Assembly: GCA_020632955.1 (NCBI GenBank)
Contig: JACKEO010000021.1
Span: 1-64,000 of the forward strand
Direction: 5' to 3'
Length of the DNA stretch: 64,000 nt
Source: Alphaproteobacteria bacterium
GTDB taxonomy: Bacteria > Myxococcota_A > UBA796 > GCA-2862545
Shown piece after piece: positions 39,623 through 48,649 of this stretch. The notes under the pieces were generated by a model. It was not told the origin of the DNA. It ran no database searches and saw only the letters and a list, made by a program, of their open reading frames with translations. Position 1 is the stretch's first letter; every line of letters starts with the position of its first letter. The position numbers and the translations under genes are program-made.

Positions 39623-41874
39623 AGCTCCACCGGCCACGCGTAGGGGTCCAGCGCGATGCCCCGGGTCCACAGCGGCACGCCCACCACCACGGTGGCGGAC
39701 GCCGGCGTGAGGCCGAACAGGTCGGCCACGAAGCCCACGCCGCCCACGGCGCCGGCGGCCGCCACGGTGCGTCCCTCCGTCGATCCGATGCCCACGTCGA
39801 CGCCCGCCAGCAGCTGCACGTCACGCAACCAGCCGAGCCCCAGCGGGACGGAACCCTGGCTGAGCGGCACGCCGCGCACCTCGAGGCTCGCCACGGTCTG
39901 CGTCCCGGTCTGCACGGCCCGATCCGGGAGGCCGCGCACGCCCTCGTCGCCCCCGAAGGCCAGCCGCTCCTGCGGGATGTCGGTGGCGGCCAGCCCCGTG
40001 GCGAGGCGACCCGCGAACACCACCCGCGTCCCCGCGGGGATCTCGGTCGTGGCGTGCGTGAGGACCCGGACGTAGGTCTGGCCGGAGCCCGGGGTCCCTC
40101 CGGCCGACACCGTGAGGCGCAGGCGGCCGCCCCGGCGTGGGAAGAACAGGCCCGTGCGGCTGTCCCAGCGGTAGGAGGCGGTGCCCCCCACCGACAGGGG
40201 CGCGGCGAGGTCGGTGCCGGGGAAGGTGGGGTTGAGCCAGGCCGTGTCGAGGCCCAGGGTCAGGGCGTGCTCGCGCACCGTGGGCTGGATCAGGCGGCCC
40301 GCGTAGCGGGTCCAGCGCAGGCTGGTGCCCAGGCGGGCGCGCTGGTCCGTCCAGAGGAGCAGTGCGGTGGCGTTGTGGGTGTCGGCGGCCCCCCGCGCGG
40401 TGAGCTGGACGAAGGCGGACGCGAAGCCCTGGGCCACGTTGATGCCGGAGAGCTGTCCCCACAGGGTCCACCGGAGGGGGGCCGGTCGCACGTCTCCGGC
40501 CCGCGAGGCCTGACCGGTGTGGCGCTCGGGGTCGAGGGCCAGGCGACGGGGCGGCGCGTCGAGGGCCAGGGTGGTCTCGGCGGGTCCGACGGGCACGGCC
40601 CAGGTGCGGCGTCGCCCGTCCACGTCGACCACGAGCGTCTCGGCGGGTGCGTCGTCGGGCGCGTCGCGCCGGAGGTGTGCGGTGGAGCCCTCCAGACGCA
40701 CCACGTAGTCCTGCTCCGGGTAGGCCTGGCGCCACCGGGCGACACCGTCCTCGGGCACGCCCGCCGCGGCGAGCGCGGCGTCCAGCGTCCAGCCCGCTGC
40801 CAGTCGCCGTCCGAGCGTCTCGACCGCGGGCCGGCCCAGGGTGTCGCCGAGCTGGGCCACCACCAGGGTCCCGGGGGCGTGCGGCGCGAAGCGCTCGGCG
40901 AGGTCGTCGGCCACCGGATCCGACGGCAGCACCCGGTCGAAGAGCTCGGCCTTGAAGGCCATCTCCCGGTTGTAGATGGCCGTGTCCACCAGCGGGATCC
41001 ACTTGGTGAGCCCGAGCAGGTCCACCTGGAGCCTGCGCCGCAGCCGCGTCTCGTGCACCCGCCCGAGGGCCGCGCCCACCACCTCGCGTTCCAGCGCGCC
41101 GGCCTGGCCGGACCAGGCGGTGAGCAGGCCGCGCACCACGGGATCGTGGTGCAGCCGGGCGAAGCCGGGGAAGACCCGCCAGGCGCGGTCCGAGAGGTAG
41201 GCGAGCCCCGCGCCGGGGCGCACGAGGCGGCGCCTCAGCGGGGACTCCACCACCACGCCGGTCCATCGCCTGCCCTCGAAGGTGGCCAGGGCGAGCTGGT
41301 CGGGGAGGTGGCGTCGCAGCCCGAGCCGCGGTCGCCTGCGCGTGATCAGGCGGACGTCGACGCCCTCGCCCTGCACGCGGGTGACCTGCCCGCCGGGGAC
41401 CACGGCGAGGGAGGCCCGGTCGGCCGTGCCGGTCCACGACAGGAGGCCGCGCCCGGCCGCATCCCCCAGCGCGCCGGTGGTGTCGTCGGGCAGCTGGACC
41501 TGCACCTCCCACCGCACCTCCGGCAGCCGGCCATCGACCAGGGGCTGGGGATACCAGCCGCCGTTCGCGAAGAGCCCGTGCGCCGTGGCGCCCAGGTCAC
41601 CCCAGCGACGGGGCAGCACGGCCTCGAAGACCACGCGGTCCCCGTGGGCGTGGAAGCGGACGGTGCCCGCGTTGGCGCGCACGGGGAAGGTGCGCGCCTC
41701 TTCGAGGCCGTCGGCGGGCACGGGGAGGTCGGCGAGGGGATCCACCCAGGTGGCGTCGTCGAGATCCTCGGCGCGGAGCTCTCCCCGCACGGTGCGCAGG
41801 TCGGCGTCGACGGTGGCCACCAGGCGCACCGCCGGCGCGCCGAGCGCGACGGCGGCGAGCAGGGCCAGGATCAA
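39595..41874 (-). CDS. M1-peptidase-like N-terminal region fused to an Omp85-like outer-membrane barrel
   Basis: 759 residues with an N-terminal signal peptide (MILALLAAVALGAPA). Residues about 20-330 recall M1 aminopeptidase N-domains (FPVRANAGTVRF, WEVQVQLPDD) and their helical parts, but no HEXXH zinc motif is present, so no peptidase activity is expected. The C-terminal 300 residues alternate like a transmembrane barrel. They include RLAFGGDEGVRGLPD, which resembles the VRGF/VRGY motif of Omp85/BamA proteins, and end in aromatic Phe (YIVWGMMF), a typical barrel terminus. The start is a TTG (41874) that overlaps the previous stop (TTGA), implying translational coupling to the upstream barrel gene. 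Confidence 0.68.
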   Translation of the reverse strand: MILALLAAVALGAPAVRLVATVDADLRTVRGELRAEDLDDATWVDPLADLPVPADGLEEARTFPVRANAGTVRFHAHGDRVVFEAVLPRRWGDLGATAHGLFANGGWYPQPLVDGRLPEVRWEVQVQLPDDTTGALGDAAGRGLLSWTGTADRASLAVVPGGQVTRVQGEGVDVRLITRRRPRLGLRRHLPDQLALATFEGRRWTGVVVESPLRRRLVRPGAGLAYLSDRAWRVFPGFARLHHDPVVRGLLTAWSGQAGALEREVVGAALGRVHETRLRRRLQVDLLGLTKWIPLVDTAIYNREMAFKAELFDRVLPSDPVADDLAERFAPHAPGTLVVAQLGDTLGRPAVETLGRRLAAGWTLDAALAAAGVPEDGVARWRQAYPEQDYVVRLEGSTAHLRRDAPDDAPAETLVVDVDGRRRTWAVPVGPAETTLALDAPPRRLALDPERHTGQASRAGDVRPAPLRWTLWGQLSGINVAQGFASAFVQLTARGAADTHNATALLLWTDQRARLGTSLRWTRYAGRLIQPTVREHALTLGLDTAWLNPTFPGTDLAAPLSVGGTASYRWDSRTGLFFPRRGGRLRLTVSAGGTPGSGQTYVRVLTHATTEIPAGTRVVFAGRLATGLAATDIPQERLAFGGDEGVRGLPDRAVQTGTQTVASLEVRGVPLSQGSVPLGLGWLRDVQLLAGVDVGIGSTEGRTVAAAGAVGGVGFVADLFGLTPASATVVVGVPLWTRGIALDPYAWPVELYIVWGMMF

Positions 41875-42740
41875 TAGTTGAAGCCGAGCGCCACCGCGGC
41901 GTAGGCCCGCGCTCCGAGCGTGTAGCCCCCGGTGAGACGGATCAGCAGCGAGCCGGCCACCACCTCGAGCCCGCCGGAGAAGCGCGCGAGGGCGATGGGC
42001 GCCTCGGCGGGGATCTCGGCGGGGTCGGGGCTGGCGGCGCCGAAGGCGGAGGCCCCGATCGAGGCGCCCAGCTCCACCGGCAGCACCGGCGCGGCGTAGA
42101 CGGCCAGCAGCGAGATGTCGAGGTAGGGCGTGATGCGCGCCGCCTTCATGCCGGCCTTCGGACCCACCCGGAAGAGGCTGCCGAGGGTGCCGCCGAAGAC
42201 CAGCGTGCCCAGCTCCAGCTCGTCGTTGCCGATGTAGCCGGTGTAGCCGAGGTGCAGGGCCACGTCGGGGTAGGGCTTGTCCTGTTCGACGAGGGCCACG
42301 CGGGCCCAGCCGCCGAGCACGCCCTGGCGGGTGGCCGCGACCCAGGCGCCCTGGAAGCCGAGCTCCACCGAGAAGGGCAGGCCCTTGCGCACCACGAGGC
42401 CCGGCGTGACCAGGAAGGGCTCGGGATCGCCTTCGGGGTGCACCCGCTCCCAGGCCGCAGGCTGGTCGGCGGCATCCGGGTAGACGTCCTTGAAGAACAT
42501 CTGCACGGTGCCGGCCACCTCGAAGCCGCGCGCGCCCAGGGTGTAGGGGGGCAGCGGCGCGTGGGCGATGCCCGCGCCCAGCTCGGCCACCACCTGCCGG
42601 TAGTCGGCGGCGAGGGTGTCGCGGTCGAGCACCTCGACCCCGCCGAAGGTGGTCATGCCGCTGAGGACGACGTCGTCAGGCCAGGCTGCCGCGGCGGGCA
42701 GCGGCAGCAGGACGGCGACGAGCATGCCCGGACCGCGCAT
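41871..42740 (-). CDS. Putative outer-membrane beta-barrel protein
   Basis: 289 residues. ATG 42740 has GGAAGG 3-4 bases upstream. A signal peptide (MLVAVLLPLPAAAAWP) is followed by alternating strands (VALHLGYTGYIG, LIRLTGGYTLGARAYAAVALGFNY) that end in an aromatic residue, the pattern of a small outer-membrane barrel. No named family recognised. It is coupled by a TTGA overlap to the larger M1-like/Omp85-like gene, so the two proteins probably work together at the outer membrane. Confidence 0.65.
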   Translation of the reverse strand: MRGPGMLVAVLLPLPAAAAWPDDVVLSGMTTFGGVEVLDRDTLAADYRQVVAELGAGIAHAPLPPYTLGARGFEVAGTVQMFFKDVYPDAADQPAAWERVHPEGDPEPFLVTPGLVVRKGLPFSVELGFQGAWVAATRQGVLGGWARVALVEQDKPYPDVALHLGYTGYIGNDELELGTLVFGGTLGSLFRVGPKAGMKAARITPYLDISLLAVYAAPVLPVELGASIGASAFGAASPDPAEIPAEAPIALARFSGGLEVVAGSLLIRLTGGYTLGARAYAAVALGFNY

Positions 42741-42761
42741 GGACCTTCCGTGGACGGGGGC

Positions 42762-42791
42762 ACCCTAGCGCGCCGCTCGGCGCGGTGACAA
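42762..42791 (-). promoter_or_regulatory. Promoter candidate for the barrel protein operon
   Basis: Minus strand: TTGTCA (42791-42786), 18-base spacer and TAGGGT (42767-42762), 21 bases before the ATG at 42740. This is the best sigma-70-like match seen among the window's TAGnnT boxes. Confidence 0.55.
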
Positions 42792-42853
42792 CGACGCGCG
42801 CGGCGCGCGACCGGTGCGCCGGATAGGCGCAGGCCCCCTCCGCCGGTGGCGCC

Positions 42854-43960
42854 GTGGCCGACGACGACCCGCTCGACCTGCTCCAGCCTGCGGCCACCCG
42901 CGTGCGCGATCCCGTGTCGGGACGCAGCGTCTGGCTGGCCGGCGTGGTGCGTGGGGGCCGCGTGCAGGGCGACGCGCTCCACCTGGAGACGGCCTTCACG
43001 GACGCCCACACGCCCGACCTCCGTGCGGCGATCGTGGCGGAGCTGGCGGGGGCGCTCGGCGCGGCCGGCTGGTCCGGATCGGTGGTGGCCGAGGAGGCCG
43101 CCCCGGCAGCGCCCACCCGACCTGCCGCGCCGGTGGCCGGCCTGGCGGGTCCCGGGATGCAGCCGCACGGGGGGCCGGTGCGCCTCGCGCCGCTGGAGGG
43201 CGTGCGTCACGTGGTGGCGGTGGCGTCGGGCAAGGGCGGGGTGGGCAAGTCCACCGTGGCGGCGAACCTGGCGGTGGGCCTGCGGCGCCTGGGCCTGCGG
43301 TCGGGTCTGGTGGACGCCGACGTCCAGGGTCCGAGCGTGCCCCTGATGCTCAACGCCACGGCGCGGCCTGGGGTCGCCGACGACGGACGCCTCGTGCCCG
43401 TGGCCTCCTACGGCGTGCGCTGCCTGTCGATGGGCCAGCTGGTGGCGCCGGGCGAGGCGATGGCGTGGCGGGGGCCCCTCGTGATGGACGCGGTGCGTCA
43501 GCTGCTGCAGCGCGCGCGGTGGGGCGAGCTCGACGTGCTGGTGGTCGATCTGCCGCCCGGCACGGGGGACGCGCAGCTCACCCTGATCCAGGCGGTGCCG
43601 CTGGCGGGCGCGGTGGTGGTCACCACGCCGCAGGAGGTGGCCCTGGCCGACGCCGTGCGGGCCTTCTCCATGTTCCGCCGGCTCGAGGTGCCCGTGCTGG
43701 GGCTCGTCGAGAACATGGCCTGGTACGAGCTCCCGGATGGCCGACGCGATCCCGTGTTCGGCGAGGGAGGCGGGGAGCGCACCGCGCTCGCCCAGGGGGT
43801 CGACCTGCTCGCGCAGGTCCCGCTGCACACCTCGGTGCGGCGCGCAGGCGACCAGGGCCTGCCCGCTGTGCTGGGCAAGGGGCCCGTGGCCGAGGCCTTC
43901 CTGTCGGTGGCGCGCCAGGTGGCCGAGCGCCTTGGCCTGTCGGTGTCAGCGCCCGGCTGA
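42854..43960 (+). CDS. mrp: Mrp/NBP35-family P-loop ATPase lacking the CXXC motif
   Basis: 368 residues from GTG 42854. An N-terminal DUF59-like domain is followed by the deviant Walker A SGKGGVGKST (Lys127 and Lys132) and LVDADVQGPSVP, DLPPGTGDAQLT and VENMAWYELPDGRRDPVFG. This is the Mrp/ApbC iron-sulfur carrier architecture. The Cys residues expected between ENM and FG, which bind the transferred cluster, are absent (WYELPDGRR). It may use other ligands or have a different role. Upstream it shares a promoter region with the divergent barrel operon (TAGGCG at 42824). Confidence 0.88.
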   Translation: MADDDPLDLLQPAATRVRDPVSGRSVWLAGVVRGGRVQGDALHLETAFTDAHTPDLRAAIVAELAGALGAAGWSGSVVAEEAAPAAPTRPAAPVAGLAGPGMQPHGGPVRLAPLEGVRHVVAVASGKGGVGKSTVAANLAVGLRRLGLRSGLVDADVQGPSVPLMLNATARPGVADDGRLVPVASYGVRCLSMGQLVAPGEAMAWRGPLVMDAVRQLLQRARWGELDVLVVDLPPGTGDAQLTLIQAVPLAGAVVVTTPQEVALADAVRAFSMFRRLEVPVLGLVENMAWYELPDGRRDPVFGEGGGERTALAQGVDLLAQVPLHTSVRRAGDQGLPAVLGKGPVAEAFLSVARQVAERLGLSVSAPG

Positions 43961-44617
43961 CGCGGGCAGCGTGGCCCACCCGCGCCAGAGCTCGCCGGCC
44001 AGGTAGCGGGTGCCTCGCGGGTCCTTCGCCGTGCGCACGCGCAGCCAGTCGTTCAGCACCCGGCCCTCCTCGTCGGCGTGGTCGTGCGGCCGGTGCAGGT
44101 TGAGGTGCAGCAGCGTGCGTCCCTTGCTGGAGGAGACGTGCGCCACCTCCACCGTGCCGTCGGGCAGCAGCCCCACCACCACGCCCACGTGGCTGAGCGG
44201 GTCGTCGAGGCGGTGGTTGCGGTTCCGGTCCCAGGTGTCGTCGAAGAAGGCCAGATCGCCCAGGGCCGGATCCCGGCGGCGGTGCACCGCGTCGGCGCGC
44301 TCCGCCAGTTCCCAGAGCGCCGCGGTGGAGGAGGGGAGCGCCATGCCCGACGCCTGCCCTGCGGCGCACACGAACCCGGAGCAGTCCTCGCGGAAGCCGG
44401 ACGGGAACGGGCCGTCGACCAGATCGCGGGCCGCCTGCGCGAAGCGCTCCTGGGGCGTGCGCGGGCGGGGAGGCGTCGCCGGCCGCGTGGGCTCGATCAC
44501 CCCCTCGGGCCGCGACAGCGGTGCGGTGGCATCCCGCACGGCGCCCAGGGGACCCGGCGGCAGCGGGACCTTCGCACAGGCCAGCAGGAGGAGGGGGAGC
44601 AGGGTCGGGGCGCGCAC
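43946..44617 (-). CDS. NlpC/P60-like lipoprotein
   Basis: 223 residues from GTG 44617. The signal peptide and lipobox (LLPLLLLAC) make it a lipoprotein. The NlpC/P60 cysteine-peptidase pattern is seen: catalytic Cys in REDCSGFVCA and His in LSHVGVVVG, with a further polar residue likely after it. It probably cleaves peptidoglycan stem peptides in the periplasm, though a CHAP-like variant is possible. The Pro-rich linker (about 45-60) separates the anchor from the domain. Its last 15 bases overlap the convergent mrp gene. Confidence 0.78.
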   Translation of the reverse strand: MRAPTLLPLLLLACAKVPLPPGPLGAVRDATAPLSRPEGVIEPTRPATPPRPRTPQERFAQAARDLVDGPFPSGFREDCSGFVCAAGQASGMALPSSTAALWELAERADAVHRRRDPALGDLAFFDDTWDRNRNHRLDDPLSHVGVVVGLLPDGTVEVAHVSSSKGRTLLHLNLHRPHDHADEEGRVLNDWLRVRTAKDPRGTRYLAGELWRGWATLPASAGR

Positions 44618-44715
44618 GGGGCCGTCCTGGGCGCGCTGTAACGCCGACCTGGGGGTGCCGGTCCGCCCTGCGCGCCGTCACCCGGTTAGGGCGGGCGGCT
44701 CCCGGAGTCCGCCCC

Positions 44716-46374
44716 GTGGTCCTCCTCGGCGTCGCCGACGCGCCTGGTTCCGCTGCTGCCGTCGTCGTCGACGACACGCTGGTCGCCCTCGTGTCGGAGG
44801 AGCAGGTCCCTGCGCCCGACGCGCCGGAGCTCTTCCCGTGGCACGTGGTGCAGGCGGCGCTCGAGACGGCCGGCCTGTCGCCCGCCGACGTGGACGTGGT
44901 GGCGGTGGCCGGCAAGCTGCCGTCGCCCCTGGCGCCACGGGGGCGCGCGGGGTTGCCGCGGGCCCTGCTGTCGATCGCCTCGCCCTTCTTCGACGTCAGC
45001 GTGATCTGGCAGGCCTTCCTGCGTCACAGCGGGCTGGGGGCGCTGGCCGGCGATCTGGCCGCCGACTGGCTCACCCAGCGGTTCACGGAGCGAGGCTTCC
45101 GCCCGTCGCGCCTGCTCACGGTGGACGTGCACAAGGCGCTCGCCGAGGCGGCCTACCGCAGCCAGGCCGCGGACGAGGCGCTGGTGGTCACGCTGCAGCC
45201 CTTCGGGGACGGCGTGGGGCTCGCCGTGCACCGCGGCCGCGCCGGGCAGGTGGATCGCCTGTGGGTCCAGGCGGGCTTCGAGGCCGTGCACGTGCACCTC
45301 CCGCGCGCGCTCGCGGCCCTCGGGCTCGCCGAGGCGGACCCGTGGCTGCTCGACGGGCTGGCGGCGCGGGGCGCCGTGGACGCCGACCTGGGCGCCCGGC
45401 TCGCGCGCGACCTGTCCGCCGAGGGGCACGAGCTGTCGCAGCTCCCCGTGGTGCAGGGACGCCTGGCCGACCCCCTCGCGCGCATGCTCGCCACGGTGGA
45501 TCGCGCCGACGCCGCCGCCACGGTCCTCGACAACCTGGGGGAGGCGATCGCGGCGGTGGTGCGGCGCCACGTGCGTGCCCACGGGGTGGGCACGGTGGCC
45601 CTGGCGGGCGAGGCCTTCGACCATCCCCGGCTGGTGGCCCGCGTGGCCGAGACCGAGGGCGTGCAGCGGCTGTCGGTGCTGCCGCGGCCCGGTCGCGACG
45701 CGCTCGCCGTGGGCGCAGCGGCCAGCCAGGCGGGCCTGGCGCCCCGGGTCCGCGACCTGAGGCTGGGGCCCGTGCTCTCCGAGGCGTCCTGCGCGGGTGC
45801 CCTCGCCGCCGCGGGCCTGGGCTCGGCGCGCCGGGCCGACCTGGGCGATCGGCTCGCCGCTGGGGGGGCGCTCGTGCGCGCCCGCGAGCGCGCGGGACCC
45901 GGTCGACACGGGCTGGGGGAGCGCGCCGTGCTCGTGCGTGCCGACGACGCCGTGGCCATCGCGCGGGTGCGCGAGCGGCTCGGGCTCGCGCCCGAGGAGG
46001 AGCCGCTCGTGGTGGTGGTCCCCACGCCGAACGAGGGCGAGATCGAGGCGCTCGACGTGCTGCGCCAGCCCCTGTCGCTGGGCCTGGCGGCACCGCGGGT
46101 GGGGCCCACCTTCCGGCGTCGGTACGGCGCGGTGGTGGCCGGCGATGGCCGCGTGGCCATGCTCCGCGCCGACCCCGAGCTCCATCCGGGCCTGCACGAC
46201 CTGGTGCGGGCGCTGCTTCGGGGCAGCGGCTGTGGCGCCGTGGCGGCCTTTCCGCTGGAGCTCGCCGGGCGCGGGCGCGCGGTGCGTGCGGCCGACGTGG
46301 TGGCGCTCTACCAGCGCACCGGCGCCGAGGCGCTGCAGCTCGGGGCCCACTACGTGGCGCGGGCCTCCCGGTGA
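44716..46374 (+). CDS. Degenerate carbamoyltransferase-like (NodU/CmcH) protein
   Basis: 552 residues from GTG 44716 (CGGAG about 8 bases upstream; TAGGGC at 44687). The start VVLLGVADAPGSAAAVVVDD and LVALVSEEQ follow the NodU/CmcH carbamoyltransferase pattern, and GPGRHGLGERAVLVRAD is a changed form of the family's GPRALGxRSIL block. The catalytic His cluster (usually VDHHxAHAASA) reads VDVHKALAEAA, and the DGxGD loop is QPFGDG. Chemistry is therefore doubtful; it may have become a binding or regulatory protein. It is coupled by a GTGA overlap to the CPBP protease gene. Confidence 0.72.
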   Translation: MVLLGVADAPGSAAAVVVDDTLVALVSEEQVPAPDAPELFPWHVVQAALETAGLSPADVDVVAVAGKLPSPLAPRGRAGLPRALLSIASPFFDVSVIWQAFLRHSGLGALAGDLAADWLTQRFTERGFRPSRLLTVDVHKALAEAAYRSQAADEALVVTLQPFGDGVGLAVHRGRAGQVDRLWVQAGFEAVHVHLPRALAALGLAEADPWLLDGLAARGAVDADLGARLARDLSAEGHELSQLPVVQGRLADPLARMLATVDRADAAATVLDNLGEAIAAVVRRHVRAHGVGTVALAGEAFDHPRLVARVAETEGVQRLSVLPRPGRDALAVGAAASQAGLAPRVRDLRLGPVLSEASCAGALAAAGLGSARRADLGDRLAAGGALVRARERAGPGRHGLGERAVLVRADDAVAIARVRERLGLAPEEEPLVVVVPTPNEGEIEALDVLRQPLSLGLAAPRVGPTFRRRYGAVVAGDGRVAMLRADPELHPGLHDLVRALLRGSGCGAVAAFPLELAGRGRAVRAADVVALYQRTGAEALQLGAHYVARASR

Positions 46375-47165
46375 GCGCCGGGCCCCCAGGCACCGCGTCG
46401 GCGCCGCGCCGCCGCCTGCTGCTCGAGGTGGGTCTCACCACGCTGATCGTCCTCGGCATCATCCGGCTCGTGGTGGATGGCCTCGCCGGGGTGCTCTGGG
46501 ACCTGCCGCTGGTGGTGGTGCCCGTGCTCTTCATGTGGGCGCCGGTGCTGGTGCTGCGCTGGCGGGGCGACGATCCCGACCGCTACCCGCTCGCGCTCCC
46601 CGGCTTCGGGGGCCAGGACGCGGCCGAGTGGCGGGAGGCGCTGCGGCTCTGCGCCTGGGCCATCCTGCTCGTGGGTCCGCCGTACATCGCGCTCTACCAC
46701 CTGTGGCACACGGCCATCTTCCCGTGGATCCTGGGAGGCCTCTGCGACCTCGGTGGTCCCACCTGCGCCATGGCCCGCTTCCAGACGGCCGTGGGGCCGG
46801 CCTGGCGCCTCCCGGCGGAGCCGCTGCAGCTCGTGGCCTACCACGTGCTCTTCGTGGCCATCCCCGAGGAGCTCTACTACCGCGGCTACGTGCAGAGCCG
46901 CCTCGACGAGGTGTGGACGCCGCGCTGGCGCATCGGCGGGGCGCTCCTCGGACCCGGCTGGCTCGTGACCTGCGTGGTGTTCGCGCTCGGCCACAGCGTG
47001 GTGTCCTTCCAGTGGTGGCACCTGGCCATCGTCTTCCCGAGCCTCGTCTTCGGGTGGATGCGCGCGCGCACGGGCGGGGTCCTCGCGGGCGCCTTCTTCC
47101 ACGCCTGGTGCAACGTCACCGTGGGGATCCTCGACGTGGTGTACGGCCTGCAGCCCCCGGGCTGA
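46371..47165 (+). CDS. CPBP-family intramembrane metalloprotease
   Basis: 264 residues with about six to seven membrane segments. The CPBP (Abi/CAAX-type) motifs are intact: PEELYYRGY with the Glu-Glu pair, FALGHSV with His, and FHAWCNVTVG with His/Asn. These proteins cleave near prenylated or other membrane-bound substrates, or act in immunity or processing of small peptides. GTG 46371 overlaps the stop of the carbamoyltransferase-like gene, so the two are made together and may share a substrate. No small precursor-peptide gene was noticed nearby. Confidence 0.88.
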   Translation: MSAGPPGTASAPRRRLLLEVGLTTLIVLGIIRLVVDGLAGVLWDLPLVVVPVLFMWAPVLVLRWRGDDPDRYPLALPGFGGQDAAEWREALRLCAWAILLVGPPYIALYHLWHTAIFPWILGGLCDLGGPTCAMARFQTAVGPAWRLPAEPLQLVAYHVLFVAIPEELYYRGYVQSRLDEVWTPRWRIGGALLGPGWLVTCVVFALGHSVVSFQWWHLAIVFPSLVFGWMRARTGGVLAGAFFHAWCNVTVGILDVVYGLQPPG

Positions 47166-47292
47166 GCTCCCGAGTGCCCGAGGCAGGCTGCGGGAGGTGG
47201 CGACAGGCGTGCACGACCGAATAAGGCCCCGCCTCGCCGCGCGGAGGCCCGCGGCGGCGAGGTCCACTGCGCCCCGAGAGGGAGGAGCCGGC

Positions 47293-48120
47293 GTGTCCCA
47301 CTGCCCGTTCTGCAACGCCGAGGTCCAGCAGGCCGTGGTGCTCCACGGGGGCACCTGCCCGCAGTGCTTCGCGGAGATCCCGGGCGAGGAGACCGCCACC
47401 GACCCCGGGGAGGAGGTCAAGGCCACGCTGGCGGCGCAGGACAAGCAGCGCGCCCAGCGTCGTGCCCTGCTCCCCGCGCTCGTGGGCGGGCCCGTCGTCC
47501 TGGCGATCGCGGCCGTGGCCGCCTGGCAGTTCTGGCCGCAGCCCGAGCTCGAGCCGCTCACCTTCGGCGAGGGGGAGTTCGACATCGATCTCGGGGCCGT
47601 CGCCACCTACGTCGAGCCCGAGCCCGAGCCGGAGCAGGTGGCCTCGGCCAAGCCCACGCCGGCCCGTGCGGCCACCCCGCGGCCCACGGCGCGTAGGGAG
47701 GCGGGCACGGCCGTCGCAGCCGAGGCCGCGCCTGCGGAGGCGGCGGCGCCCCAGGCTGGCGCGGCCGAGGGCGCGGGCGGCTTCGACCTCGCCATCGCCA
47801 CCCGGCGCACAGCGGCCCTCCTCACGAACGAGGAGGACATCAAGTCGGCCTTCCGCGACCTCTGGGCGAACCGCGCCCCCCGCCTGAGCCAGTGCTACGA
47901 GCGCAGCCTCAAGTCGAACCCGGATCTGCGCGGCCGCTGGCGGCTCACCTTCGCGATCGGCAAGGACGGGAAGGTGGCCGACGCCAAGGTCGAGGGCCTG
48001 TCGATGTCCGACGAGGCGATGGAGGCCTGCATCCTGCGCGAGATGGGCAGCTGGAGCATCTACGGCCGGCTCGAGAAGCCGTGGCCGGTGTCGCTCACGC
48101 CGCTGTTCAAGGGCGGCTGA
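47293..48120 (+). CDS. AgmX/TonB-like protein with N-terminal zinc ribbon
   Basis: 275 residues from GTG 47293 (GGAGGAG upstream). The N-terminus is a zinc ribbon (Cys4, Cys7, Cys22, Cys25). One membrane segment is at about 57-80 (GGPVVLAIAAVAAWQFW), then a Glu/Pro- and Ala/Pro-rich linker. The C-terminal domain (about 180-275; LSQCYERSLKSNPDLRGRW, LTFAIGKDGKV) resembles the AgmX/PglI C-terminal domain of Myxococcus gliding proteins and the TonB energy-transfer fold. It likely spans the periplasm to connect an inner-membrane motor or sensor to the outer membrane. TAAGGC box at 47222. Confidence 0.8.
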   Translation: MSHCPFCNAEVQQAVVLHGGTCPQCFAEIPGEETATDPGEEVKATLAAQDKQRAQRRALLPALVGGPVVLAIAAVAAWQFWPQPELEPLTFGEGEFDIDLGAVATYVEPEPEPEQVASAKPTPARAATPRPTARREAGTAVAAEAAPAEAAAPQAGAAEGAGGFDLAIATRRTAALLTNEEDIKSAFRDLWANRAPRLSQCYERSLKSNPDLRGRWRLTFAIGKDGKVADAKVEGLSMSDEAMEACILREMGSWSIYGRLEKPWPVSLTPLFKGG

Positions 48121-48562
48121 TCCCCTCGGGCGGCAGGCCGCGCTCCAGCACGAGCGCGTCGCCGCCGTCGGCGTAGTAGGCGCGCCGTCGGCCTGCCTCG
48201 GTCCAGCCCAGCGAGGCGTACAGCGCCCGGGCCGGCCCGTTCCGCTCGTGCACCTCCAGCCAGGCCGACCGCACCCCTCGGGCCCGCCAGGCCTCTTCGG
48301 CCGCGTCCAGCAGCGCGCGCGCGAGGCCGCGTCGCCGCGCGGCGGGACGCACCGCCACCGTGAGCACCTCCCCCTCGTCGGCCACGGCGGTGGCGAGCAG
48401 GTGACCCACCACCTCGTTCCCGTCGCGCGCGACCAGCGCCACGGCGTGGGGCGCGTCGAGGAAGGCCTCGATCGCCGAGCGCGACCACGGTGACGCCGCC
48501 GCCGCCGCCTCGGTGGCGGCGATCTCCGCGGCATCGGCGTCGGTGGCGGGCTGGACCTGCAC
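48107..48562 (-). CDS. rimI: GNAT acetyltransferase, RimI-like
   Basis: 151 residues from GTG 48562. GNAT fold with the acetyl-CoA loop VRPAARRRGLARALL, then ARGVRSAWLEVHERNGPARALYASLGW, a close match to RimI-type enzymes that acetylate the N-terminal Ala of ribosomal protein S18. The upstream region has no clear ribosome site, so the start is tentative. It is convergent with, and overlaps by 14 bases, the AgmX-like gene. In many genomes rimI sits near tsaD, and tsaD is 4.5 kb away here. Confidence 0.85.
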   Translation of the reverse strand: MQVQPATDADAAEIAATEAAAAASPWSRSAIEAFLDAPHAVALVARDGNEVVGHLLATAVADEGEVLTVAVRPAARRRGLARALLDAAEEAWRARGVRSAWLEVHERNGPARALYASLGWTEAGRRRAYYADGGDALVLERGLPPEGISRP

Positions 48563-48649
48563 CGTGGCGGTCTATCGCCATGGCGTCGCGCAGACACCGG
48601 CGGGGTCCGCGCGCGGTGGGGAGGGGTTACCGCCTCCGAGGTGGGTGTG

